Below, one piece after another: positions 1 to 5,424 of a stretch of DNA of 5,424 nucleotides (position 1 is its first letter; each line of letters opens with the position of its first letter). Source of the DNA: Nitrosomonadales bacterium. Its GTDB lineage: Bacteria > Pseudomonadota > Gammaproteobacteria > Burkholderiales > Methylophilaceae. A program made the translations under genes and the position numbers. A model generated the notes under the pieces. The model made no database searches and was not told the DNA's origin. It was given only the letters and a program-made list of their open reading frames with translations. The stretch spans positions 1 to 5,424 of the forward strand of contig JABHXS010000064.1 of assembly GCA_018657165.1 (NCBI GenBank), read 5' to 3'.

Positions 1-579
1 AATTTCCTTTAAACATTCATCTGAATACAATGCGCCAGTTGGATTATTTGGGTTAATAATTAATATTGCTTTTGTTTTTTTTGTTATTTTAGCCCTGATA
101 TCCTCTAAATCAGGAAACCAGTCTGCAGTCTCATCACATGTGTAATGGATTGGCTTCCCCCCTGCCAATGTTACTGAAGCAGTCCATAAAGGATAATCTG
201 GTTTAGGAATCAATATTTCATCATCATTATTAATCAGGCCTTGCATAGCCATCACGATAAGTTCAGAAACGCCATTTCCTAGAACTATATCGTCCACCTC
301 AACGTCTGAAATATTTTTTTGTTGGGTGTAATGCATTATTGCTTTTCTTGGTTCAAATAGACCAAAACTTTCCGTATAGCCAGATGATTTATTTATATTC
401 CTAACTACATCCTGCGTAATCTCATCTGGTGCTTCAAAACCAAAAGCCGCGGGATTACCAATATTTAGTTTAACTATACGATGACCTTCCTCCTCCATCC
501 TTTTTGCATGCTCAAGGACTGGGCCACGAATGTCATAACAAACATTATCTAATTTTTTTGATTTACGAATTTGGGACAA
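1..579 (-). CDS. alaA: Alanine transaminase AlaA, N-terminal 193 residues (C-terminus beyond left edge)
   Basis: A PLP-dependent class I/II aminotransferase that interconverts pyruvate and alanine using glutamate; it is cytosolic. The visible half lines up with E. coli AlaA without gaps. It shows the NVCYDIRGPVLEHAKR block (residues 12-27), KLNIGNPAAFGF (37-48), the cofactor-binding turn GNGVSELI (101-108), PDYPLWTA (127-134), whose Tyr stacks on the PLP ring, and DWFPDLEDIRAKIT (153-166) followed by IINPNNPTGALYS (174-186). The catalytic lysine lies in the missing half; family members are about 400 residues. No ATG is available in frame: an in-frame TGA sits at 589-591. The TTG at 577-579 gives an N-terminus of exactly the E. 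coli length, so it is chosen as the start. A weak GAGATAAG purine tract precedes it. The gene lies 183 bp downstream of fabB on the same strand. The family call is very sure; the TTG start is likely. Confidence 0.93.
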   Translation of the reverse strand, partial: MSQIRKSKKLDNVCYDIRGPVLEHAKRMEEEGHRIVKLNIGNPAAFGFEAPDEITQDVVRNINKSSGYTESFGLFEPRKAIMHYTQQKNISDVEVDDIVLGNGVSELIVMAMQGLINNDDEILIPKPDYPLWTASVTLAGGKPIHYTCDETADWFPDLEDIRAKITKKTKAILIINPNNPTGALYSDECLKEI

Positions 580-762
580 AATCTTATCTCATGTAATTGT
601 TTGATAAACTAGGTGATATATTACCTTTCAATTGGAATTAAGCCAATAAATACCTACTGAATAAAGATTTCTTATAAGAGTATATCTTTTGATGCAGCAT
701 GCAGAACATTCAACATTTTGTTATTAGGGCAAAGAAAAATCGTTTTAATGCTTATGTAGTTT
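580..762. other. Intergenic gap between fabB and alaA, no gene seen
   Basis: This is 183 bp of AT-rich DNA between the fabB stop codon and the alaA TTG start. No open frame of useful length, no tRNA-like fold and no hairpin followed by a T-run was found on either strand. It contains a 10-bp perfect palindrome TCTTATAAGA (670-679) and a small hairpin ATTGG/CCAAT with a 7-nt loop (about 630-646). Either could be a regulator site, but both are short for AT-rich DNA. The alaA promoter, if separate from the fabAB one, should lie here; I could not find a convincing -35/-10 pair on the minus strand. Confidence 0.6.
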
Positions 763-1992
763 TTATAGCTTTGCCTTAGAGAAAACTAGCGATGCATTTA
801 CCCCACCGAAACCAAAGCTATTTGACATTGATGTAATTACTTCTTTCTCTTTTTTTTGAGTCAAAATTGGAAGATCTAGACCTGCTGGATCCTTGTCATC
901 GATATTAACTGAAGGGCTAAGAAATCCCTCATTCATCATTATTAGACTATATACAGCCTCATTTGAACCTGCAGCACCAAGCGCGTGACCTGTTAAGGAT
1001 TTAGTTGACGCAATTGCCGGCATTCCTCCAAATTCATTCGCACCAAAAACTGTTCTTATAGCTTCTAATTCTTTTGAATCACCGACAGGGGTACTTGTGC
1101 CGTGTGTATTCATATAATCAACATTCATAGTTTTTTGCTCTTCTAAAGCAGCCCTCATACATCTTATAGCCCCCTCTCCACTAGGAGCCACCATATTAAA
1201 GCCATCAGATGTTGCTCCGTAACCGACAATTTCAGCATAAATATCTGCCCCTCTATTTTTCGCATGCTCGTACTCCTCAAGAACAAGAATGCTTCCCCCT
1301 CCAGAAATGACAAATCCATCTCTGTTTATATCAAATGCTCTTGACGCTTTTTCAGGTTGGTCATTGTATTTGGATGACATTGCTCCCATCGCATCAAATA
1401 AATAACTCATAGTCCAATGCTCTTCTTCAGCACCTCCAGCAAAAATAATATCTTGTTTTCCCATTTGAATTTGCTCGTAAGCATTCCCTATGCAATGTGC
1501 ACTTGTAGAACATGCTGATGTAATTGCATAATTAATACCTCTTATTTTTGCACCCGTCGCTAGACACGCACTTACTCCATTTGACATGGTTTTTGTTACC
1601 ATATAAGGCCCTACTCTCCTAATACCCTTTTCTTTAAGAACTTCAGTGCCATTGAGCATGCTCTCAGTTGATGTCCCTCCTGCACCCACAATGATTCCCG
1701 TTCTATTATTTGAAACTAAGCTTTCAGTAAGTTTTGCATCTGCAATGGCCTCTTGCATAGCAATCCAAGCATAAGCATGCCCCTTTGCCATAAATCTATA
1801 TAGTTTTCTATCAATTAGCTCTGCGGGTTCAATATTCAAAGAGCCCGCAACATTTGACCTGAGGCCTCTTTCAGCATACTCTGGTTGAAAGGTAATTCCT
1901 GATTTTGAATTGAATAAACTATTCTTAACTTCGGCATAATTATTCCCTATGCTCGAAACGATTCCAATCCCCGTTACTACTACTCTTTTCAT
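763..1992 (-). CDS. fabB: 3-oxoacyl-[acyl-carrier-protein] synthase I (FabB, KAS I)
   Basis: This condensing enzyme elongates acyl-ACP with malonyl-ACP in cytosolic type II fatty acid synthesis. FabB is the form that extends cis-3-decenoyl-ACP and so commits carbon to unsaturated fatty acids. The 409-residue protein has the thiolase fold of the family and starts MKRVVVTGIGIVSSIGNN as E. coli FabB does (406 residues). The catalytic triad is visible: nucleophile Cys161 in SACSTSAHCIGNA, His298 in NTHGTSTPVGD, and His336 with Lys331 in STKSLTGHALGAAG. The C-terminal SNSFGFGGVNASLV glycine-rich loop (390-403) is intact. FabB rather than FabF is supported by DRKLYRFM (61-68), KYNDQPEKASRAFD (208-221) and pairing with fabA. 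It starts 15 bp after the fabA stop, preceded by a weak TGGGGTAAAG ribosome-binding tract, so it is almost certainly cotranscribed with fabA. No truncation or missing residue was seen. Confidence 0.97.
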   Translation of the reverse strand: MKRVVVTGIGIVSSIGNNYAEVKNSLFNSKSGITFQPEYAERGLRSNVAGSLNIEPAELIDRKLYRFMAKGHAYAWIAMQEAIADAKLTESLVSNNRTGIIVGAGGTSTESMLNGTEVLKEKGIRRVGPYMVTKTMSNGVSACLATGAKIRGINYAITSACSTSAHCIGNAYEQIQMGKQDIIFAGGAEEEHWTMSYLFDAMGAMSSKYNDQPEKASRAFDINRDGFVISGGGSILVLEEYEHAKNRGADIYAEIVGYGATSDGFNMVAPSGEGAIRCMRAALEEQKTMNVDYMNTHGTSTPVGDSKELEAIRTVFGANEFGGMPAIASTKSLTGHALGAAGSNEAVYSLIMMNEGFLSPSVNIDDKDPAGLDLPILTQKKEKEVITSMSNSFGFGGVNASLVFSKAKL

Positions 1993-2007
1993 TTTAACTT
2001 TACCCCA

Positions 2008-2520
2008 TTAAAAAAGATCTGTTCTAACAAAAAGCCCAACTTTTAAATCCTTAGCTTCGTATATGACCCTACCATCTACCTTCATGGAAGCATCTGCAAT
2101 TCCCATCACTAATTTTCTCATAATCACCCTTTTTAAATCAATTATATAAGTAATTTTTTTTGAACTAGGCAAGACCTGACCAGAAAACTTTACCTCCCCA
2201 GCTCCTAGCGCTCTCCCTTTACCTAAGCCACCTTTCCATCCAAGAAAGAAACCCAATAGTTGCCACATAGCATCAAGGCCTAAACAGCCTGGCATTACAG
2301 GATCACCCTCAAAGTGACATTTAAAGAACCACAAATCCTCAGTCAAATCTAATTCAGCAACAATTTGTCCATAATTAAATTTACCGCCTTTATCATTAAT
2401 TGACACTATTCTATCGAACATTAACATTGGTGGAAGGGGTAGTTGTGCATTCCCTTTTCCAAACATCTCACCTTTTCCACAACTAATTAATTCTTCTTTT
2501 GTATAGCTCTCTTTTTGCAT
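2008..2520 (-). CDS. fabA: 3-hydroxydecanoyl-ACP dehydratase/isomerase FabA
   Basis: This bifunctional cytosolic hot-dog-fold enzyme dehydrates 3-hydroxydecanoyl-ACP to trans-2-decenoyl-ACP and isomerises it to cis-3-decenoyl-ACP, the branch point to unsaturated fatty acids. The 170 residues match the family length (E. coli 172) and start MQKESYTKEELIS, aligning with the E. coli start. The active-site segment is intact: catalytic His69 in WFFKCHFEGDPVMPG and Asp83 in CLGLDAMWQLLGF. The later GRALGAGEVKFSGQVLP (103-119) and the C-terminal DLKVGLF (158-164) are also typical; the dehydratase-only FabZ lacks this arrangement and has Glu in place of Asp. It is the first gene of the leftward fabA-fabB operon and is read divergently from the mxaR-like gene across a 159-bp AT-rich spacer. 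The ribosome-binding site is poor (AAAGAAC about 8-14 nt before the ATG). No FabR- or FadR-like operator was recognised upstream. Confidence 0.97.
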   Translation of the reverse strand: MQKESYTKEELISCGKGEMFGKGNAQLPLPPMLMFDRIVSINDKGGKFNYGQIVAELDLTEDLWFFKCHFEGDPVMPGCLGLDAMWQLLGFFLGWKGGLGKGRALGAGEVKFSGQVLPSSKKITYIIDLKRVIMRKLVMGIADASMKVDGRVIYEAKDLKVGLFVRTDLF

Positions 2521-2589
2521 TGATAGGTTCTTTAAGTATTTATTTGAAAAAAATTATTTTTTTATCTTATATTGATTAATTAAATACAT

Positions 2590-2618
2590 ATATTACAAAC
2601 TATTATAATCAATAACAA
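2590..2618 (-). promoter_or_regulatory. Candidate sigma-70-type promoter for fabA-fabB
   Basis: On the minus strand, TTGTTA (2618-2613) resembles a -35 box and TAATAT (2595-2590) a -10 box, separated by 17 bp. Each matches the consensus at four of six positions. Transcription would begin near 2583 and give a leader of about 62 nt before the fabA ATG. In DNA this rich in A and T such matches arise easily by chance, so this is only a best candidate. Confidence 0.25.
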
Positions 2619-2665
2619 CTATGCTAAGGTTAATTATTAGTTAAAATTTAATACAATATAATCCT

Positions 2666-2670
2666 AGGAA
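2666..2670 (+). promoter_or_regulatory. Ribosome-binding site of the MoxR-family gene
   Basis: The tract AGGAA lies 9 nt before the ATG at 2680 and is the clearest Shine-Dalgarno match in the window. It supports that ATG as the start. It sits inside the 8-bp palindrome TCCTAGGA (2662-2669), so a short hairpin or a bound protein at this place could affect translation or transcription; that is speculation. Confidence 0.6.
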
Positions 2671-2679
2671 TATACCACA

Positions 2680-3696
2680 ATGAGCGACCAAAATCTGACC
2701 GACTGGCGAAAGCTTGCACTTAAATTAGAGGGGGAAGTAAATAAAACCATCCTTGGCCAAGAGCTACCTGTAAAGCTCATAACTAATTCAATATTTGCAA
2801 GAGGTCATGTTTTACTCGAGGGAGATGTTGGTGTTGGAAAAACAACTTTGCTAAAAGCTTTTGCTAGGTCAATTGGTGGTGGCTACGAAAGGATAGAGGG
2901 CACTATTGATTTGATGCCAAATGATCTCATTTACCACACTTATCTTGGAGAGGATGGTAAGCCACATGTTGACGAAGGGCCAATTTTAAAATCTGGTGAA
3001 GACCTTTCAATTTTCTTTTTTAACGAAATTAATCGAGCTAGGCCTCAGGTACATTCTTTGCTACTAAGGATTATGGCGGAAAAAACTTTATCTGCCTTTA
3101 ATCAAGAATTCACCTTCCCCCACCTAACGGTTTTTGCAGATAGAAATCAGGTTGAAAAGGAGGAAACTTTTGAAATTCCTTCAGCTGCAAGAGATAGGTT
3201 TATGATGGAGATACCCATTGCGATTCCTCAAGTTGATAAATTAATGAATCAGTTGATATTTAATACAAAATTTCACGATGCAGATAAATTAATAAATGAA
3301 GTAACTCCAAACATGATCAAATTTAACCAATTAAATAATTTATCTATTGAAATTCAAAATACTATCAAATCCACTTCTGCTCTTGAAAAATATTCACTTA
3401 ACTTATGGAAGGCGACCAAGAACCCAGAAAGCTATAATATAAAAATTAGTGGCATTGATATGGACAGATTAATTATTTCTGGTGCAAGCCCACGGGGCAT
3501 TAGTATGATGATGAGATGTGCTCGAGTTAGTGCATGGTTGCAAAATAGAACATCTGTGCTGCCAGAGGATATTCATGCTATTTTCCATGAAACAATTGCA
3601 CATCGATTGGTTTTTAATCCTGTTTACGAGCTTAAAAGAACCGAAATATCTCGTGAATTATCTAATGAAATCTTAAATAAGGTAAGTGCAACTTAA
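2680..3696 (+). CDS. mxaR: MoxR-family AAA+ ATPase, MxaR-like
   Basis: A cytosolic AAA+ ATPase of the MoxR family, 338 residues. The family pairs with VWA-domain proteins as a chaperone that activates or inserts metal cofactors into client enzymes; MxaR does so for PQQ methanol dehydrogenase. In order, it shows Walker A GDVGVGKTT (48-56), Walker B FFFNEINRARPQ (112-123), sensor 1 FADRNQVEKEETF (152-164), with Asn156, an arginine-finger motif ARDRF (170-174) and sensor 2 GASPRG (268-273) in the C-terminal helical lid. The usual Walker B Asp-Glu pair is Asn115-Glu116 here; the catalytic Glu is kept. The segment RPQVHSLLLRIMAEK together with DRNQVEKEETFE fits my memory of MxaR proteins better than generic MoxR (ADEINRAPPK), which I cannot check here. 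It is the first gene of a rightward operon, overlaps the next gene by one base and has a good AGGAA ribosome-binding site. Sure of MoxR family, fairly sure of the MxaR subgroup. Confidence 0.9.
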   Translation: MSDQNLTDWRKLALKLEGEVNKTILGQELPVKLITNSIFARGHVLLEGDVGVGKTTLLKAFARSIGGGYERIEGTIDLMPNDLIYHTYLGEDGKPHVDEGPILKSGEDLSIFFFNEINRARPQVHSLLLRIMAEKTLSAFNQEFTFPHLTVFADRNQVEKEETFEIPSAARDRFMMEIPIAIPQVDKLMNQLIFNTKFHDADKLINEVTPNMIKFNQLNNLSIEIQNTIKSTSALEKYSLNLWKATKNPESYNIKISGIDMDRLIISGASPRGISMMMRCARVSAWLQNRTSVLPEDIHAIFHETIAHRLVFNPVYELKRTEISRELSNEILNKVSAT

Positions 3697-4556
3697 TGCA
3701 TAATCCACTTGATTTATTTAATTATCATATTCACTGGAAATCTACAGGACATCACCCTGGCCAACATAAAAGTGGACAAAGAGGAATGGGGATTGAGTTC
3801 ACTGGCCATTCAAATTTGTTAGATTATCCAGATCCCAGAAGAATTGATATAAGACAAACCATTAGAGACCCTTTAGAGCAAGTACATGTAAGAATATTCA
3901 ATCAGAGGAGTGCAACTCCGGTTATGATTATGGCAGACCTATCTTCAAGCATGGGGTACGGTCATAAAAAATCTAAATTTCAAATTTCTTCAGAAATTGC
4001 AGAAATAATTACAAACTCTGTTATAGCGAAGAGTGATGCTCTAGGGTTTATTGGCTTTAATGACAAAATTAGCTCACAATGGGTAGCTCCGCTTTCCTAT
4101 AGGCCCTATCAAACAAAATTACTGATAGAAAAATTAAAAAATTATAAGTCCAAAGGCGAATCTCACTCAGGCTTAAAAAGAGTTGTAGAATCACTTCCTA
4201 AAGACCGCACATTAGTGTTCTTAATTTCTGATTTTCATATGCCAATAAAAGATATAGAAGAATCCTTGGCGAGCTTAGTTAGACATCAAGTTGTTCCAAT
4301 TATTTTATGGAATAAAAGTGAATTTGATAATCTACCAAAATTCGGCCTGTTAAATGTTGAAGATGCTGAAACATGTATAGAATCAACAATATTCCTTAGA
4401 GAGAAAATTACAAAAAAAATTAAAGCTGATTTTAAAATCAGAAAGGGCATCCTTCAACAAACTTTTCTTAAATACAACACCCCCCCTTTTTTTGTTGAGG
4501 ATAATTTTAAATCCCTAGAAATGAGCAATTACTTTAATGAGTTTTTCTGTGCGTAG
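3696..4556 (+). CDS. mxaS: DUF58/VWA-like protein, MxaS-like
   Basis: A 286-residue DUF58 protein with a von Willebrand factor A-like metal-binding fold, the expected partner of the preceding MoxR ATPase. The DUF58 core LLDYPDPRRIDIRQTIRDP (41-59) precedes VHVRIFNQR (63-71), and the MIDAS motif is MADLSSSMG (79-87) with Asp81, Ser83 and Ser85. A later acidic residue, Asp179 in FLISDFHMP, fits the metal site, and Ser156 (KGES) may take the place of the usual Thr. Many DUF58 proteins are about 400 residues with two N-terminal membrane helices; this one lacks them and looks soluble, as does MxaS of methylotrophs. The start ATG overlaps the upstream TAA by one base (TAATG), so translation is probably coupled. 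A C7-T7 run (4480-4493) near the 3' end is slippage-prone. DUF58 is sure; MxaS is likely from size, context and the N-terminal motif. Confidence 0.88.
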   Translation: MHNPLDLFNYHIHWKSTGHHPGQHKSGQRGMGIEFTGHSNLLDYPDPRRIDIRQTIRDPLEQVHVRIFNQRSATPVMIMADLSSSMGYGHKKSKFQISSEIAEIITNSVIAKSDALGFIGFNDKISSQWVAPLSYRPYQTKLLIEKLKNYKSKGESHSGLKRVVESLPKDRTLVFLISDFHMPIKDIEESLASLVRHQVVPIILWNKSEFDNLPKFGLLNVEDAETCIESTIFLREKITKKIKADFKIRKGILQQTFLKYNTPPFFVEDNFKSLEMSNYFNEFFCA

Positions 4557-5424
4557 CTTATATTTATTTATTTGCTTATTAGCTTTCTCATCAACCACTA
4601 TTGTGGCCTATGAGGACCCTAGAAAATTTCCTGATATCGATACAAAATATATAGATATTGATATTTTAGACCCAGATCAAAAAGTGGGTTATACCGTTGG
4701 GGACTATATATTTAGAGAAATAAATATAACTGTTAAAAAGCCTTTTAAGCTTATTGAAGAGTCATTACCAATAGTCGGTTATGAGAAACGGTACCGAGGT
4801 CAATTACTAGGAGTCTCTTTGAAGGAGATTAAAATTGCAAAAGAATCTACAAAAGAATATTCAACTTATTTTATAAAACTTAAATATCAAATTTTTACAA
4901 ATAATGTTGTAGCAAAACCTGCCTCAATAACAGCTGATTATTATAGATTCATTAATCCCAATGAACCAAAAAAAATTCAAAAATTTAGAATTCCTGACTT
5001 CACCTTTGCTATCTCACCTATTGCAATATTTGGAGATGTAAAAATAGAAAATGATATGAGCACTTATAGAGGTCCATTTTTCTTAGACAAAATTAAAAAA
5101 GAAAATAAAATTAAATTTTCTTTAATGGCATTATTAATAATAGCTTTTATTTTTATATATATTTATGGAAGGTACACATGGCTTCCAAACAGAACCTTTA
5201 GCATAATATATCGTAAATTTAAAAAACAAAAAGTCTCTACACGCAATACAAAGAAAATCATTACTGCTCTTCACGCTGGTTTCGATGGCCTTGTAGGCCA
5301 AAGTCTGTTTGAAGAAACTATTCCACTTTTGATTAAAAAAAATAGTAGCTTTAAACATATAGAAAAAGAGCTGCATACTTTCTTTAAGATTTCTCGTGCA
5401 TTATTTTTTCAAAAACATATTAAG
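4537..5424 (+). CDS. mxaA: Membrane-anchored periplasmic protein, MxaA-like (runs off right edge)
   Basis: An open frame of 296 codons to the window end. A signal peptide (hydrophobic LYLFICLLAF at 8-17, possible cleavage after Ala24) leads into a periplasmic domain of about 165 residues rich in beta-prone segments. One transmembrane helix (about 194-210, LMALLIIAFIFIYIY) follows, with a basic flank (RKFKKQK, 226-232) and a cytoplasmic tail. The tail motifs ALHAGFDGLVGQSLF (244-258) and FFKISRALFF (282-291) resemble the conserved end of MxaA/DUF4381-type proteins next to MoxR and DUF58. MxaA takes part in making active, calcium-loaded methanol dehydrogenase. If so, the gene is nearly complete here. 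The ATG at 4537 overlaps mxaS by 20 bp. GTG at 4549, in the same frame, has a better ribosome-binding tract (TAATGAG, 7 nt upstream) and a cleaner signal peptide, and is a real alternative. The existence of the gene is secure; the MxaA name rests on remembered motifs and order. Confidence 0.75.
   Translation, partial: MSFSVRSLYLFICLLAFSSTTIVAYEDPRKFPDIDTKYIDIDILDPDQKVGYTVGDYIFREINITVKKPFKLIEESLPIVGYEKRYRGQLLGVSLKEIKIAKESTKEYSTYFIKLKYQIFTNNVVAKPASITADYYRFINPNEPKKIQKFRIPDFTFAISPIAIFGDVKIENDMSTYRGPFFLDKIKKENKIKFSLMALLIIAFIFIYIYGRYTWLPNRTFSIIYRKFKKQKVSTRNTKKIITALHAGFDGLVGQSLFEETIPLLIKKNSSFKHIEKELHTFFKISRALFFQKHIK

Larger units (their letters stand above)
2521..2679. promoter_or_regulatory. Divergent promoter region between fabAB and the mxaRSA-like operon
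   Basis: This 159-bp spacer separates two outward-reading genes and has only 27 G or C bases, about 17%. Since both operons begin at its edges, promoters for both must lie in or near it. The self-complementary octamer ATTATAAT (2602-2609) provides a TATAAT -10 hexamer on each strand, but neither has a good -35 at 16-18 bp. An alternative leftward promoter is TTGTTA (2618-2613) with a 17-bp spacer to TAATAT (2595-2590), four of six matches each, giving a fabA leader of about 60 nt. A further rightward TATAAT is at 2657-2662, but transcription from it would start within the ribosome-binding site. The region's role is secure from gene layout; the exact promoters are guesses. Confidence 0.55.

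Noticed and set aside
590..592. ATG as the alaA start codon
   Set aside because: It is out of frame with the AlaA protein and meets a stop after one further codon.
684..707. Repeated ATGCAG motif and GCATGC palindrome in the fabB-alaA gap
   Set aside because: Two copies of a 6-mer and a 6-bp palindrome are too short to stand out from chance, and no matching copies were seen elsewhere in the window.
728..775. Inverted repeat GGCAAAG/CTTTGCC around the fabB stop as a terminator
   Set aside because: The arms are only 7 bp with a loop of about 34 nt, and no T-run follows the second arm on either strand, so it is unlikely to be an intrinsic terminator.
2657..2662. TATAAT as the -10 box for the MoxR-like gene
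   Set aside because: Transcription would begin near 2669, inside the AGGAA ribosome-binding tract, and the -35 position (TTATTA) is poor. It cannot be excluded for a very short leader but is not called.
5134..5376. An 80-residue open frame on the minus strand
   Set aside because: It lies entirely inside the long plus-strand frame of the MxaA-like gene, has no recognisable domain and an odd Phe/Lys-rich composition typical of an antisense shadow in AT-rich DNA.

Overview
The window looks like part of an AT-rich proteobacterial chromosome, most likely gammaproteobacterial. The evidence is a fabA-fabB pair for anaerobic-type unsaturated fatty acid synthesis and an AlaA-type transaminase whose N-terminal half lines up with the E. 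coli protein without gaps, including the start. Low GC and compact spacing are reminiscent of small marine genomes such as the SUP05/Thioglobus clade or similar methylotroph-related lineages. That placement is inference from composition and gene content only.

Left half, minus strand. Reading right to left come fabA (2520-2008), fabB (1992-763, 15 bp after fabA) and the first 193 codons of alaA (579 to the window edge). fabA and fabB form a tight operon. FabA dehydrates and isomerises the C10 acyl-ACP to the cis-3 isomer, and FabB elongates it, committing it to unsaturated fatty acids. alaA follows after a 183-bp gap without a recognisable terminator, so it may be read through from fabAB or have its own promoter.

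Centre. A 159-bp intergenic region (2521-2679, about 83% AT) separates fabAB from a divergent plus-strand operon and must carry promoters for both.

Right half, plus strand. Three tightly packed genes follow: a MoxR-family AAA+ ATPase (2680-3696), a soluble DUF58/von Willebrand-like MIDAS protein (3696-4556, overlapping by one base), and a membrane-anchored protein (from 4537, running off the right edge) with a signal peptide, a periplasmic domain, one transmembrane helix and a cytoplasmic tail. Order, sizes, lack of membrane segments in the DUF58 protein and tail motifs match mxaR-mxaS-mxaA of the methanol dehydrogenase maturation cluster (mxaRSACKL). There, a MoxR ATPase and VWA partners are thought to act as a chaperone that activates or inserts metal into a PQQ enzyme. 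No dehydrogenase gene (mxaF/xoxF, mxaJ, mxaG) lies upstream: the cassette begins directly after the fabA promoter region. Its client is therefore not visible here, which is the most interesting open question.

No tRNA, rRNA, CRISPR array, insertion sequence or phage feature was recognised.
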